DNA from: an uncultured Frankiales bacterium
GTDB lineage: Bacteria > Actinomycetota > Actinomycetes > Mycobacteriales > SCTD01
Reading direction: 5' to 3'
NCBI GenBank assembly: GCA_946479905.1
Contig: CAMLIA010000131.1
Coordinates: 1 to 12,470 of the forward strand
DNA: 12,470 bases
Positions 1 through 4,798 of the stretch are shown in pieces; position 1 is the first letter of the stretch; every line of letters starts with the position of its first letter. The notes below the pieces were generated by a model. That model worked only from the letters and a program-made list of their open reading frames with translations. It was not told where the DNA came from and did no database searches. The position numbers were made by a program, and so were the translations under genes.

Positions 1-1066
1 CCCGCAGCCGGCGGGGCCGCAGCTGCAGGCCGACGAGCGTGGCGAACGTCTGCTCCGCGGGGCCACCCGAGGCCCGCCGGCGGCGGACCGTCTCGCGCAG
101 CTGGGCCGCGTGCGGCAGCGTCCCGGAGGCGGCCCGGTCCACGACGAGGTCGACCCAGCCCTCGACGAGCGCCAGGGCGTTCTCGAGGCGGGCCAGGGCC
201 GCCTGCTGCGCGGGGGTCGGCTGCTGCTCGAACAGCCCGCCGGCCAGCGCCTCCTGCACGGCCTCCGGGTTCGTCGGGTCGAAGGACCCGATCGCCTGCT
301 CGATCGCGCTCAGGTCCACGTCGATGCCGCGCGCGAACGCGTCCACGGCGTCGTACAGGTGCGCCTTCAGCCACGGCACATGCGCGAACAGCCGCTGGTG
401 CGCGGCCTCCCGCAGCGCCAGGTAGAGCCGCACCTCGTCCAGAGGCACCTCCAGCCCCTCGGCGAAGGCGGCGACGTTGGCCGGCAGCAGCGCCGAGCGG
501 CCCAGCGGGATGCCGACCTCCGTCGTCGACAGCACCTCACCGGCCAGCGTGCCCAGCGCCTGCCCGACCTGCGCGCCGAACACCAGCCCGCCGACCTGCT
601 GCATGACGCCCGCGAACGGGTTGGGACCCGCGCTGCCCAGCAGCCCGGAGAGCTCGGGCGGGAGGTTCTCCCCGGACAGCCCCTGCTCCAGCGCGGTCCC
701 CATCGCGGCCGTCACCCGGGCGGCGACCGGGTCGACCAGCTGGCGCCAGGACTGCAGCGTCGACGTGAGCCAGCCGGTGCGCGTCCAGGCCGCCTGCTCC
801 GCGCCGCTCGCGGGCAGCGTCGTGGTCGGATCGAGCCACAGGTCGGCGAGCCGGCCCGCCTCGGCGACCTCGCGGGTCTCCTCCGCGGTGACCGGCCGGT
901 CGTCGGCGCGCGCGGCGGTCTCGGCGACCTCCCGCGCGAGGTCCCAGTTCACGGGCCCACCGGTCCACGACAGCAGCCGCTGCAGCTGCGCGAACAGGTC
1001 GCCGCCCGACCCGCCGAACAGCCGCGACAGGCCGAACGGGTCGTTCGGGTCAGGCGCCTCCGTCAT
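1..1066 (-). CDS. Zinc-dependent metalloprotease, Zincin_2/DUF2342 family (3' end outside window)
   Basis: The reading frame opens at ATG 1066 (MTEAPDPNDPFGLSRLFGG...) and stays open for 355 codons to the left edge, so the C-terminus is missing. The Gly-rich start with NDPFGLSRLFGG, the block LREAAHQRLFAHVPWL at residues 218-233 and the later EGWVDLVV and GGPAEQTFATLVGLQLRPR stretches are the pattern I recognise from the actinobacterial 'zinc-dependent metalloprotease' (putative hydrolase) family. Full-length members have roughly 450-490 residues. E220, H223 and H229 in the REAAHQRLFAH block are the likely metal/active-site region. There is no textbook HEXXH, as I recall for this family, so catalysis is inferred rather than shown. 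No signal peptide is visible, so it is probably cytoplasmic. It is divergent from the SDR gene, with 35 bp between the two starts. The start is supported by a -10-like box 6 nt upstream, which implies leaderless translation. Its substrate is unknown. Confidence 0.88.
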   Translation of the reverse strand, partial: MTEAPDPNDPFGLSRLFGGSGGDLFAQLQRLLSWTGGPVNWDLAREVAETAARADDRPVTAEETREVAEAGRLADLWLDPTTTLPASGAEQAAWTRTGWLTSTLQSWRQLVDPVAARVTAAMGTALEQGLSGENLPPELSGLLGSAGPNPFAGVMQQVGGLVFGAQVGQALGTLAGEVLSTTEVGIPLGRSALLPANVAAFAEGLEVPLDEVRLYLALREAAHQRLFAHVPWLKAHLYDAVDAFARGIDVDLSAIEQAIGSFDPTNPEAVQEALAGGLFEQQPTPAQQAALARLENALALVEGWVDLVVDRAASGTLPHAAQLRETVRRRRASGGPAEQTFATLVGLQLRPRRLR

Positions 1067-1072
1067 GGCTCC

Positions 1073-1078
1073 AACGTA
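1073..1078 (-). promoter_or_regulatory. -10 box of a leaderless promoter for the metalloprotease gene
   Basis: On the minus strand TACGTT (TAnnnT) lies exactly 6 nt before the ATG at 1066, and no Shine-Dalgarno sequence is present. In actinobacteria this spacing places transcription initiation at or next to the start codon. The same geometry recurs at three other genes in this window. The box lies between the divergent metalloprotease and SDR starts, so the two promoters must overlap. Confidence 0.6.
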
Positions 1079-1091
1079 ACCCGGCCGATGT

Positions 1092-1096
1092 GGAGG
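1092..1096 (+). promoter_or_regulatory. Ribosome-binding site that decides the SDR start
   Basis: GGAGG sits 5 nt before GTG 1102. An in-frame GTG at 1090 lies upstream of this site and would place it inside the gene. GTG 1102 is therefore the preferred start. GTG 1108, 1144 and 1147 are weaker alternatives. Confidence 0.6.
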
Positions 1097-1101
1097 ATCC
1101 T

Positions 1102-2166
1102 GTGGGCGTGGTTCGCCTTGGGCGCAATCGGGTCCGTCCCGACGTGGTGGCCGTCACCGGTGCCGGGACCGGGCTGGGTCGCGCGCTCGTCGAGCGGCTC
1201 GCCGAGCGCGACGACCTCGCCGGGCTGGTCGGCATCGACCGCACGCCTGCCCGGGTCGACGGGGTCGTCTGGCGCACCGGGGACGTGCGCGACCCGCTGC
1301 TCGGCAGCTGGCTGAGTGGCGCGACGACGGTGGTGCACCTCGCCACGTCGTACGACGTGACGCTGCCGGCGTCGGCCCGGCGCGCCCTCAACGTGCGCGG
1401 GACGGCGCTGCTCCTGGAGGCGGCGCGCGACGCCGGTGTGCAGCGGGTGGTGCTCTGCACCTCGGCCGACGTGTACGGGGTGCAGCCCGACAACCCGGTG
1501 CCGCTGCCCGACGGGGCGGTGCTGGCCGGGGCCGCCGACGAGCTGACGCTCGCCGGGGACCACGTCGAGGTGGAGCGGCTCGCGTCGCACGCCCAGCGCA
1601 CCGGCCTCGCGGTGACGGTGCTGCGGCCGGCGACGCTGGTCGGCCTGGGCCCGAGCTACGACGGGCAGCTGCTGCGGCAGCTGTCCGCCCCGCGGCTGCT
1701 CGCGGTGCGCGGCATCGAGCCGCTCTGGCAGCTCTGCCACGTCGAGGACCTGGTGAGCGCGCTCGAGCTGGCGGCCCTCGGCGCCGTCTCCGGGGGGCTG
1801 GGGGTGGCGTGCGACGGGGCTGTGCCGCAGGTCGTCGTGGAGGAGCTGACCGGCCGGCGGCGTCTCGAGCTGCCGGCGGCCGTCGCGCTGTCCACGGCGG
1901 AGCGGCTGCACAGGGCGGGCGTCACGTCGTCGTCGCCGCGGGAGCTGGACCACCTCCTCGGCCCGCTCGTGCTGGGCTGCGACGGGCTGCTCGAGGCCGG
2001 CTGGAAGCCGACGTGGACCAACGAGGACGCGCTGCTCGCCCACCTGTCGGCGCGGGCCCTCGACGGTGCTCGCGGCAGCGCTGTGACCGCGGCCGGCGCC
2101 ACCGTCGCCCTGCTCGGCACTGCCGCGCTGGTGCGCCAGGCCCGGCGCCGCCGGCGCGGTCGCTGA
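1102..2166 (+). CDS. NAD-binding epimerase/dehydratase-like SDR protein with hydrophobic C-terminal tail
   Basis: This 354-residue protein has an extended-SDR Rossmann fold. The dinucleotide-binding loop is TGAGTGLGR (G20-G26), and an acidic residue (D46 in GLVGIDR) ends strand 2, which points to NAD(H). A GDVRD segment, a CTSADVYG strand (the usual SSxxVYG) and LRPATLVG follow. The catalytic YxxxK pair expected about 20-25 residues after VYG is not there: the aligned segment reads LAGDHVEVERLA, with D153 and V157 where Tyr and Lys would be. The protein may be a non-catalytic or atypical SDR. The last 27 residues form a 17-residue hydrophobic stretch (328-344) followed by an Arg-rich end (RRRRRGR), which looks like a short tail anchor. 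It is divergent from the metalloprotease, and the substrate is unknown. A GTG start at 1090 (358 residues) is possible. Confidence 0.85.
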   Translation: MGVVRLGRNRVRPDVVAVTGAGTGLGRALVERLAERDDLAGLVGIDRTPARVDGVVWRTGDVRDPLLGSWLSGATTVVHLATSYDVTLPASARRALNVRGTALLLEAARDAGVQRVVLCTSADVYGVQPDNPVPLPDGAVLAGAADELTLAGDHVEVERLASHAQRTGLAVTVLRPATLVGLGPSYDGQLLRQLSAPRLLAVRGIEPLWQLCHVEDLVSALELAALGAVSGGLGVACDGAVPQVVVEELTGRRRLELPAAVALSTAERLHRAGVTSSSPRELDHLLGPLVLGCDGLLEAGWKPTWTNEDALLAHLSARALDGARGSAVTAAGATVALLGTAALVRQARRRRRGR

Positions 2167-2227
2167 GGCCGCCCGGGGTGGTGAGGAACACCGCCGCGGG
2201 TGCTGGTCTCGGTGGCCCTGCTGGTCC

Positions 2228-2252
2228 TACGATGACAGGGCCGTTCCCTGTC
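2228..2252 (+). promoter_or_regulatory. Candidate promoter and 7-bp hairpin before the small membrane protein
   Basis: TACGAT (2228-2233) fits a TAnnnT -10 box. It is followed at once by a perfect inverted repeat, GACAGGG (2234-2240) and CCCTGTC (2246-2252), with a 5-nt CCGTT loop. The hairpin would sit at the transcription start or in the 5' leader of the gene at 2272. It could instead be an operator, or a weak terminator for the SDR gene 68 bp upstream, though no T-run follows. The rest of 2167-2271 shows nothing else. Confidence 0.35.
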
Positions 2253-2271
2253 TCGCGGAAAGCCGCCCCCG

Positions 2272-2484
2272 TTGCCTGCCTGGATCCTCTGGCTCAGCCC
2301 GGTGATCGTCGCGCCGCTGCTCGCCGTGTTCTGGACCTCCTGGGCCTCGCGCCCGCGCGGGCCGGTCGAGGCGATGCAGACCGTCGAGCAGTACGACCGC
2401 TTCCGGGCCGCGCTCACCCAGCCGGTGCCCGAGCCGCGCCGGCCCCGGCGCGCCGAGCGCAGGGAACGCGTCCGCACCCGCTGA
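2272..2484 (+). CDS. Small single-span membrane protein, unknown function
   Basis: This 70-residue protein begins with a hydrophobic helix (about residues 3-21, WILWLSPVIVAPLLAVFW) and then TSWASRPRGP. It continues with an amphipathic segment EAMQTVEQYDRFRAAL and a basic Pro/Arg-rich tail (EPRRPRRAERRERVRTR). The arrangement of one membrane helix, a short linker and a 'xMxTVEQYxRFRxAL' segment resembles small hypothetical membrane proteins of actinobacteria that I cannot name. The only in-frame start at the right place is TTG 2272, preceded by a weak GGAAAG (2257-2262) at 9 nt. The rare start and weak site lower certainty about the 5' end. The predicted topology is N-terminus out or short, with the basic tail in the cytoplasm. 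It is convergent with the peptide gene ending at 2685, with the palindromic repeats between. Confidence 0.6.
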   Translation: MPAWILWLSPVIVAPLLAVFWTSWASRPRGPVEAMQTVEQYDRFRAALTQPVPEPRRPRRAERRERVRTR

Positions 2485-2506
2485 CCTGCTCTGGCTTTGG
2501 CCCCGC

Positions 2507-2563
2507 CAGGGGTCGGGCTGGCGCCCTCAGCAGCCCCGGACAGGGGCGCTACCCCGACCCCTG
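2507..2563. repeat. Long imperfect palindrome, copy A
   Basis: The arms are CAGGGGTCGGG(C)T(G)GCGCCC at 2507-2526 and its complement GGGCGCTACCCCGACCCCTG at 2544-2563, with about 17 nt between. There is one C:C mismatch and one G:U pair. A second copy begins 94 bp further on. Both lie between convergent genes, so they could act as a bidirectional transcription terminator or be REP-like dispersed elements. Confidence 0.75.
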
Positions 2564-2600
2564 ACGTGCGGATGCGTCGGGCGTGCCGGAGCCGATCGCG

Positions 2601-2657
2601 CAGGGGTCGGGCTAGCGCCCCCAGCACGCCCCGACGAGGGCGCTACCCCGACCGTCG
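2601..2657. repeat. Long imperfect palindrome, copy B
   Basis: The same element as at 2507-2563 recurs in the same orientation. The arms GGTCGGGCTAGCGCCC (2605-2620) and GGGCGCTACCCCGACC (2638-2653) pair over 16 bp with a single C:C mismatch at the same position as in copy A. The loop (2621-2637) shares CAGCA and CCCCGA with copy A but differs in the rest. The conserved arms with a drifting loop and one shared mismatch show a copied element rather than chance GC-rich folding. Confidence 0.75.
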
Positions 2658-2683
2658 CGGCTGACGGTCGGGACGGTCAGCCG
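2658..2683 (-). terminator. Hairpin directly after the secreted peptide gene
   Basis: CGGCTGAC (2658-2665) and GTCAGCCG (2676-2683) form a perfect 8-bp stem with a 10-nt loop. It begins 1 nt after the stop codon (2685-2687) of the minus-strand peptide gene. No U-tract follows, as is common for actinobacterial terminators. It probably ends the sigma factor/peptide transcript, alone or with the palindromes next to it. Confidence 0.55.
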
Positions 2684-2684
2684 G

Positions 2685-2864
2685 CTAGAGGCCGCTGGGG
2701 AACCAGACGCACACGCCGTCGTGCGCGCCCGAGCTGCTGTTGTTGCCGGACACGCAGACGACGTGGTTCTGCAGGGAGGAGCTCAGCCCCTCGGCGAGGG
2801 CCGGCGTGGCGACTCCTCCGACGACGGTGAGGGCGAGAGCGGCGAGAGCGGCGCGACGAATCAC
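2685..2864 (-). CDS. Small secreted two-cysteine peptide, coupled to the sigma factor gene
   Basis: The product has 59 residues and starts at GTG 2864. MIRRAALAALALTVVGGVATPALA is a textbook Sec signal peptide: two Arg, a hydrophobic core and an A-L-A cleavage site at about residue 24. The predicted mature peptide has about 35 residues, rich in Ser, Asn and Gly. Its only two cysteines, C37 and C52, bracket VSGNNSSSGAHDGV and are each flanked by hydrophobic residues (VVCV, VCVWF), so a disulfide-closed beta-hairpin is plausible. The start overlaps the sigma factor stop as GTGA (4 nt). A GGAG ribosome-binding site lies 8 nt upstream within the last sigma codons. This indicates one transcript and translational coupling. 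A terminator-like hairpin follows directly. I do not recognise a family. The function is unknown; a partner or signal for the sigma factor's outer tail is a hypothesis only. Confidence 0.75.
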   Translation of the reverse strand: MIRRAALAALALTVVGGVATPALAEGLSSSLQNHVVCVSGNNSSSGAHDGVCVWFPSGL

Positions 2865-4036
2865 TTCTGGGTCTCCGAACAGTGGACGAGCTGAGGGGTC
2901 TGGGAGCCGTGCAGCTGGTCGCAGCTGACGAGGTCGGTGCTGACGCTGAGGGTGTCGTAACCGGTGGCCGCCCCGATGCCGGCCGGGAGCGGGACGCCGA
3001 CGCTGTGCGGGGGCGCGGCGCAGCCGTCGTTGCCCGCGCCGACGCTCTGCTCGAGCTGACCGCGGGTGTCCACCACGAGACCCTGTTCGCCGGCGCTGGT
3101 GCACGGGATCTTCTGCGTGGTGCTGTGCACGACCTGCTGGACCAGGGGGGACGAGGTTGCGGTCGCGACAGGAGCCGCAGCCGTGCGGCGCGTGACGGGT
3201 GCCGTGACCCCGGCGGCGCCGTGGGTGGTGGTGGGGCTGCTGTTCAGCGAGGAGGCCACCACGGCCGAGCCGGGGGAGAACGTCGAGGTGCCGCCGTGGC
3301 TGGAGCCGAAGGGGCTCAGGACCAGCCCGCCGAGGGCGGCGATGCCGGCGGCGCCGAGGACGGCAGGGGCGGTGAGCCGGTTGGCGGCGCGGCGGAGCTT
3401 CTCGGCCCAGTTGAGGCCCGCGATCCACGGGGCCAGCACCGCGAGGCCGCCGACCGGGACGGTGCCGCCGCGCATCTCGTACTCCCGGCGCAGCGCCTTG
3501 CGGGCCCGGGTGAGGACCGACCGGACGGCGGGCTCGGTCATGCCGAACTGGGTGCAGAGCTCGTCGTAGGACTTGCCCTCGACCTCGCGGGCCCACAGCA
3601 GCGAGGCCTGCCGGGAGGGCATGGCGTCGAGCGCGTCCAGCGCGGTGCGGGCCTCGTCGCGGGCGACGACGACCTCGGCCGTGTCGCGACCGACCCGGGA
3701 GCCCTCGGGGACGTCGGCCATCGAGGTGGAGCGGCCGCGCACGCGGAGCCGGTCGATGACGAGGCGTCCCGTGACGACCGTGGCCCAGGCCGACAGGTCC
3801 TCCTCGGTGACGAGCTGGTGACGGTGCGTGTAGGCGCGCAGCAGCGCCTCCTGCACCAGCTCCTCCGCCTCGTGGCTGTCGCCCAGCCGGCGGATGGCGT
3901 AGCGGTGCAGCCGCGGCCGCACCCGGCGGACCGCGTCGTCGAAGTCGAGGGGCTGCGCCGGCACCAGGCGCAGCGCAGGCACCGGCGCGGCGACGGGCTC
4001 GCCGTAGAGGCCGGGGAGGTCCTGGGCCGTTGACAC
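2861..4036 (-). CDS. ECF-type sigma factor with C-terminal membrane segment and extracytoplasmic cysteine tail
   Basis: This 391-residue protein is about twice the usual ECF length. Residues 33-102 are sigma region 2 (AEELVQEALLRAY; AWATVVTGRLVIDRLRVR). Residues 130-187 are region 4 (LDAMPSRQASLLWAREVEGKSYDELCTQFGMTEPAVRSVLTRARKALRREYE), with the helix-turn-helix near 155-180. After a linker with PWIAGLNWAEKLRR there is one hydrophobic span at about 223-241. Then comes a Ser/Thr/Ala/Pro-rich stalk (about 245-300) and a C-terminal region with four cysteines (C312, C339, C372, C386). The predicted topology has the sigma domains inside and the tail outside, so membrane tethering could control activity without a separate anti-sigma factor, and none is seen here. 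GTG 4036 is chosen because AGAGGA lies 8 nt upstream. The downstream secreted peptide overlaps the stop by 4 nt. The gene runs opposite to its neighbours, as an inserted unit would. Confidence 0.88.
   Translation of the reverse strand: MSTAQDLPGLYGEPVAAPVPALRLVPAQPLDFDDAVRRVRPRLHRYAIRRLGDSHEAEELVQEALLRAYTHRHQLVTEEDLSAWATVVTGRLVIDRLRVRGRSTSMADVPEGSRVGRDTAEVVVARDEARTALDALDAMPSRQASLLWAREVEGKSYDELCTQFGMTEPAVRSVLTRARKALRREYEMRGGTVPVGGLAVLAPWIAGLNWAEKLRRAANRLTAPAVLGAAGIAALGGLVLSPFGSSHGGTSTFSPGSAVVASSLNSSPTTTHGAAGVTAPVTRRTAAAPVATATSSPLVQQVVHSTTQKIPCTSAGEQGLVVDTRGQLEQSVGAGNDGCAAPPHSVGVPLPAGIGAATGYDTLSVSTDLVSCDQLHGSQTPQLVHCSETQK
2873..2876 (-). promoter_or_regulatory. Internal ribosome-binding site for the secreted peptide
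   Basis: On the minus strand GGAG falls in the last codons of the sigma factor gene (Ser-Glu-Thr-Gln-Lys-stop), 8 nt before GTG 2864. With the GTGA overlap, it supports translation of the short peptide reading frame as a separate product rather than as part of the much longer open frame upstream. Confidence 0.65.
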
Positions 4037-4109
4037 TGGGGTTGTCCTCTTCCGTCGGGGGCTGGGTGTCCCGCAACTCCCTAACGGGCGAGCCTGGGAA
4101 ACCTCGCGG

Positions 4110-4179
4110 TCCGGAAAGCAGATGCTTCCCCGACCATCCGGAAAGGCGATCTACCGGAACAAATGTGACAGAGCGGGTC
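4110..4179 (+). promoter_or_regulatory. CCGGAA repeats and ECF-like promoter candidate in the divergent intergenic region
   Basis: The nonamer TCCGGAAAG occurs at 4110-4118 and 4137-4145 (27-bp period), and a third CCGGAA at 4154-4159 is followed by C. The third copy gives GGAAC (4156-4160), 16 bp from GTC (4177-4179), which resembles an ECF -35/-10 pair reading towards the gene at 4330. GGAAAGCA (4113-4120) and TGCTTCC (4123-4129) also form an imperfect inverted repeat. Self-control of this promoter by the adjacent sigma factor is inferred only. I see no convincing promoter box for the sigma gene itself in 4037-4109. Confidence 0.35.
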
Positions 4180-4197
4180 AGGTGCTTGCAAGTGTTG

Positions 4198-4301
4198 CCC
4201 TGCGCCCTGGGTCGGACCCCGGCAGGGACAGGCGCCGGGCGACTCAAGACACCCGGGTCAACGTGCCGAAAGGCAAAAGGACACGGGCCGGCGGCCGCCG
4301 G
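4198..4301 (+). other. Structured 5' leader of the 4330 gene
   Basis: Three foldable elements lie in series. First is CCCTGC (4198-4203) with GCAGGG (4222-4227), enclosing GGGT/ACCC. Second is a compact 36-nt element: CCCG 4252-4255 with CGGG 4284-4287; GTC 4257-4259 with GAC 4280-4282; internal loop AACG/AAAG; TGCC 4264-4267 with GGCA 4272-4275; and a GAAA tetraloop at 4268-4271. Third is the perfect 14-bp palindrome CCGGCGGCCGCCGG (4288-4301). The leader ends 15 nt before the GAGGAG ribosome-binding site (4317-4322). The middle element, with its GNRA loop and purine-rich internal loop, looks more deliberate than GC background. It matches no riboswitch class I can recognise with confidence. 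Confidence 0.35.
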
Positions 4302-4329
4302 ATCTCGCAGAGCGCCGAGGAGCACCCAG

Positions 4330-4743
4330 ATGGAGCACGTCGTCTTCTTCCCCGCCCACGACGGGTCGCCGGCCTTCCGCCGCGTCCCGAGCCTCGACGA
4401 CGCCGTCCGGCTCGTCGAGCACCTGCGCAACGTGGAGGGGGTCACGGAGGTGAGCGTGCACGCGCTCTCCGAGGTGCCGCTGGCCTTCAAGGCGATCTAC
4501 AAGGTCGAGGTGCCGGCCGGCACGACAGCCACGATGCCCGTCGTCCCGAGCCAGGAGATGCCGCCGCCGCTGCCCGTCGAGGCCATGGCGGTGCCCTCGG
4601 TCGTGGCGGACGCCCCGCCTGCTGAGGCCCCCTCCGAGGCCCCCGCCGAGGCCGTTGCCGAGGACATGGCCGTGCCGGCCCTCGCCGGGAGCAACGGGCA
4701 CAGCGAGGACGCGCCGAGCAGCCTCGGCTTCTTCGCCAGCTGA
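4330..4743 (+). CDS. Conserved actinobacterial protein of unknown function with disordered acidic tail
   Basis: The protein has 137 residues. ATG 4330 is chosen over the longer open frame because GAGGAG (4317-4322) lies 7 nt upstream. The globular part is residues 1-62: MEHVVFFPAHDGSPAFRRV, then a helix SLDDAVRLVEHLRNVEGV, then a strand TEVSVHALSEVPLAFKAIYKVEV. This looks like a small alpha/beta fold. The rest (63-137) is low in complexity and rich in Pro, Ala, Glu and Val (repeated EAPSEAPAEA), probably disordered, and ends in a hydrophobic LGFFAS motif that could be a binding tag. I recognise the EHLRNVEGV...PLAFKAIYKVEV core as conserved in actinobacteria near YlbL-type protease genes, but I know no function for it. 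It is soluble, with no signal peptide or membrane span. It is divergent from the sigma factor gene and lies 55 bp upstream of the protease start. Confidence 0.8.
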   Translation: MEHVVFFPAHDGSPAFRRVPSLDDAVRLVEHLRNVEGVTEVSVHALSEVPLAFKAIYKVEVPAGTTATMPVVPSQEMPPPLPVEAMAVPSVVADAPPAEAPSEAPAEAVAEDMAVPALAGSNGHSEDAPSSLGFFAS

Positions 4744-4786
4744 GCTGCTGCTGATCACGGCCGGCGGCGTCCCCGCGCCGCGCCGT

Positions 4787-4792
4787 TAGGCT
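4787..4792 (+). promoter_or_regulatory. -10 box of a leaderless promoter for the YlbL-type protease gene
   Basis: TAGGCT (TAnnnT) lies exactly 6 nt before GTG 4799, with no Shine-Dalgarno sequence in between. This supports both the GTG start and a leaderless transcript independent of the gene ending at 4743. The remainder of 4744-4798 holds only GC-rich sequence with no clear terminator. Confidence 0.6.
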
Positions 4793-4798
4793 CGTGCG

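Noticed and set aside
110..1315. A 401-codon plus-strand open frame opposite the metalloprotease
   Set aside because: The Arg/Gln/Leu/Pro-rich translation has no recognisable domain, while the minus strand encodes a clear family protein across the same bases.
2507..2657. CRISPR array
   Set aside because: There are only two copies, each an internal palindrome of about 57 bp, with a single short gap between them and no cas genes nearby.
2861..4036. Anti-sigma factor or zinc-binding anti-sigma motif fused to the sigma factor
   Set aside because: No HxxxCxxC motif is present in the C-terminal region. The cysteines are far apart and lie after the membrane span.
4252..4287. Glycine riboswitch suggested by GGCAAAAGGACA
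   Set aside because: The conserved 5' GGAGAG and CUCAGG parts and the P2/P3 layout are not found in the preceding 90 nt, so the match is to a short stretch only.
2685..4490. A 601-codon open frame on the minus strand that includes the secreted peptide at its end
   Set aside because: Most of it is an Arg/Pro-rich shadow of the sigma factor in another frame. Only the last 59 codons have a start with a ribosome-binding site and a signal peptide.
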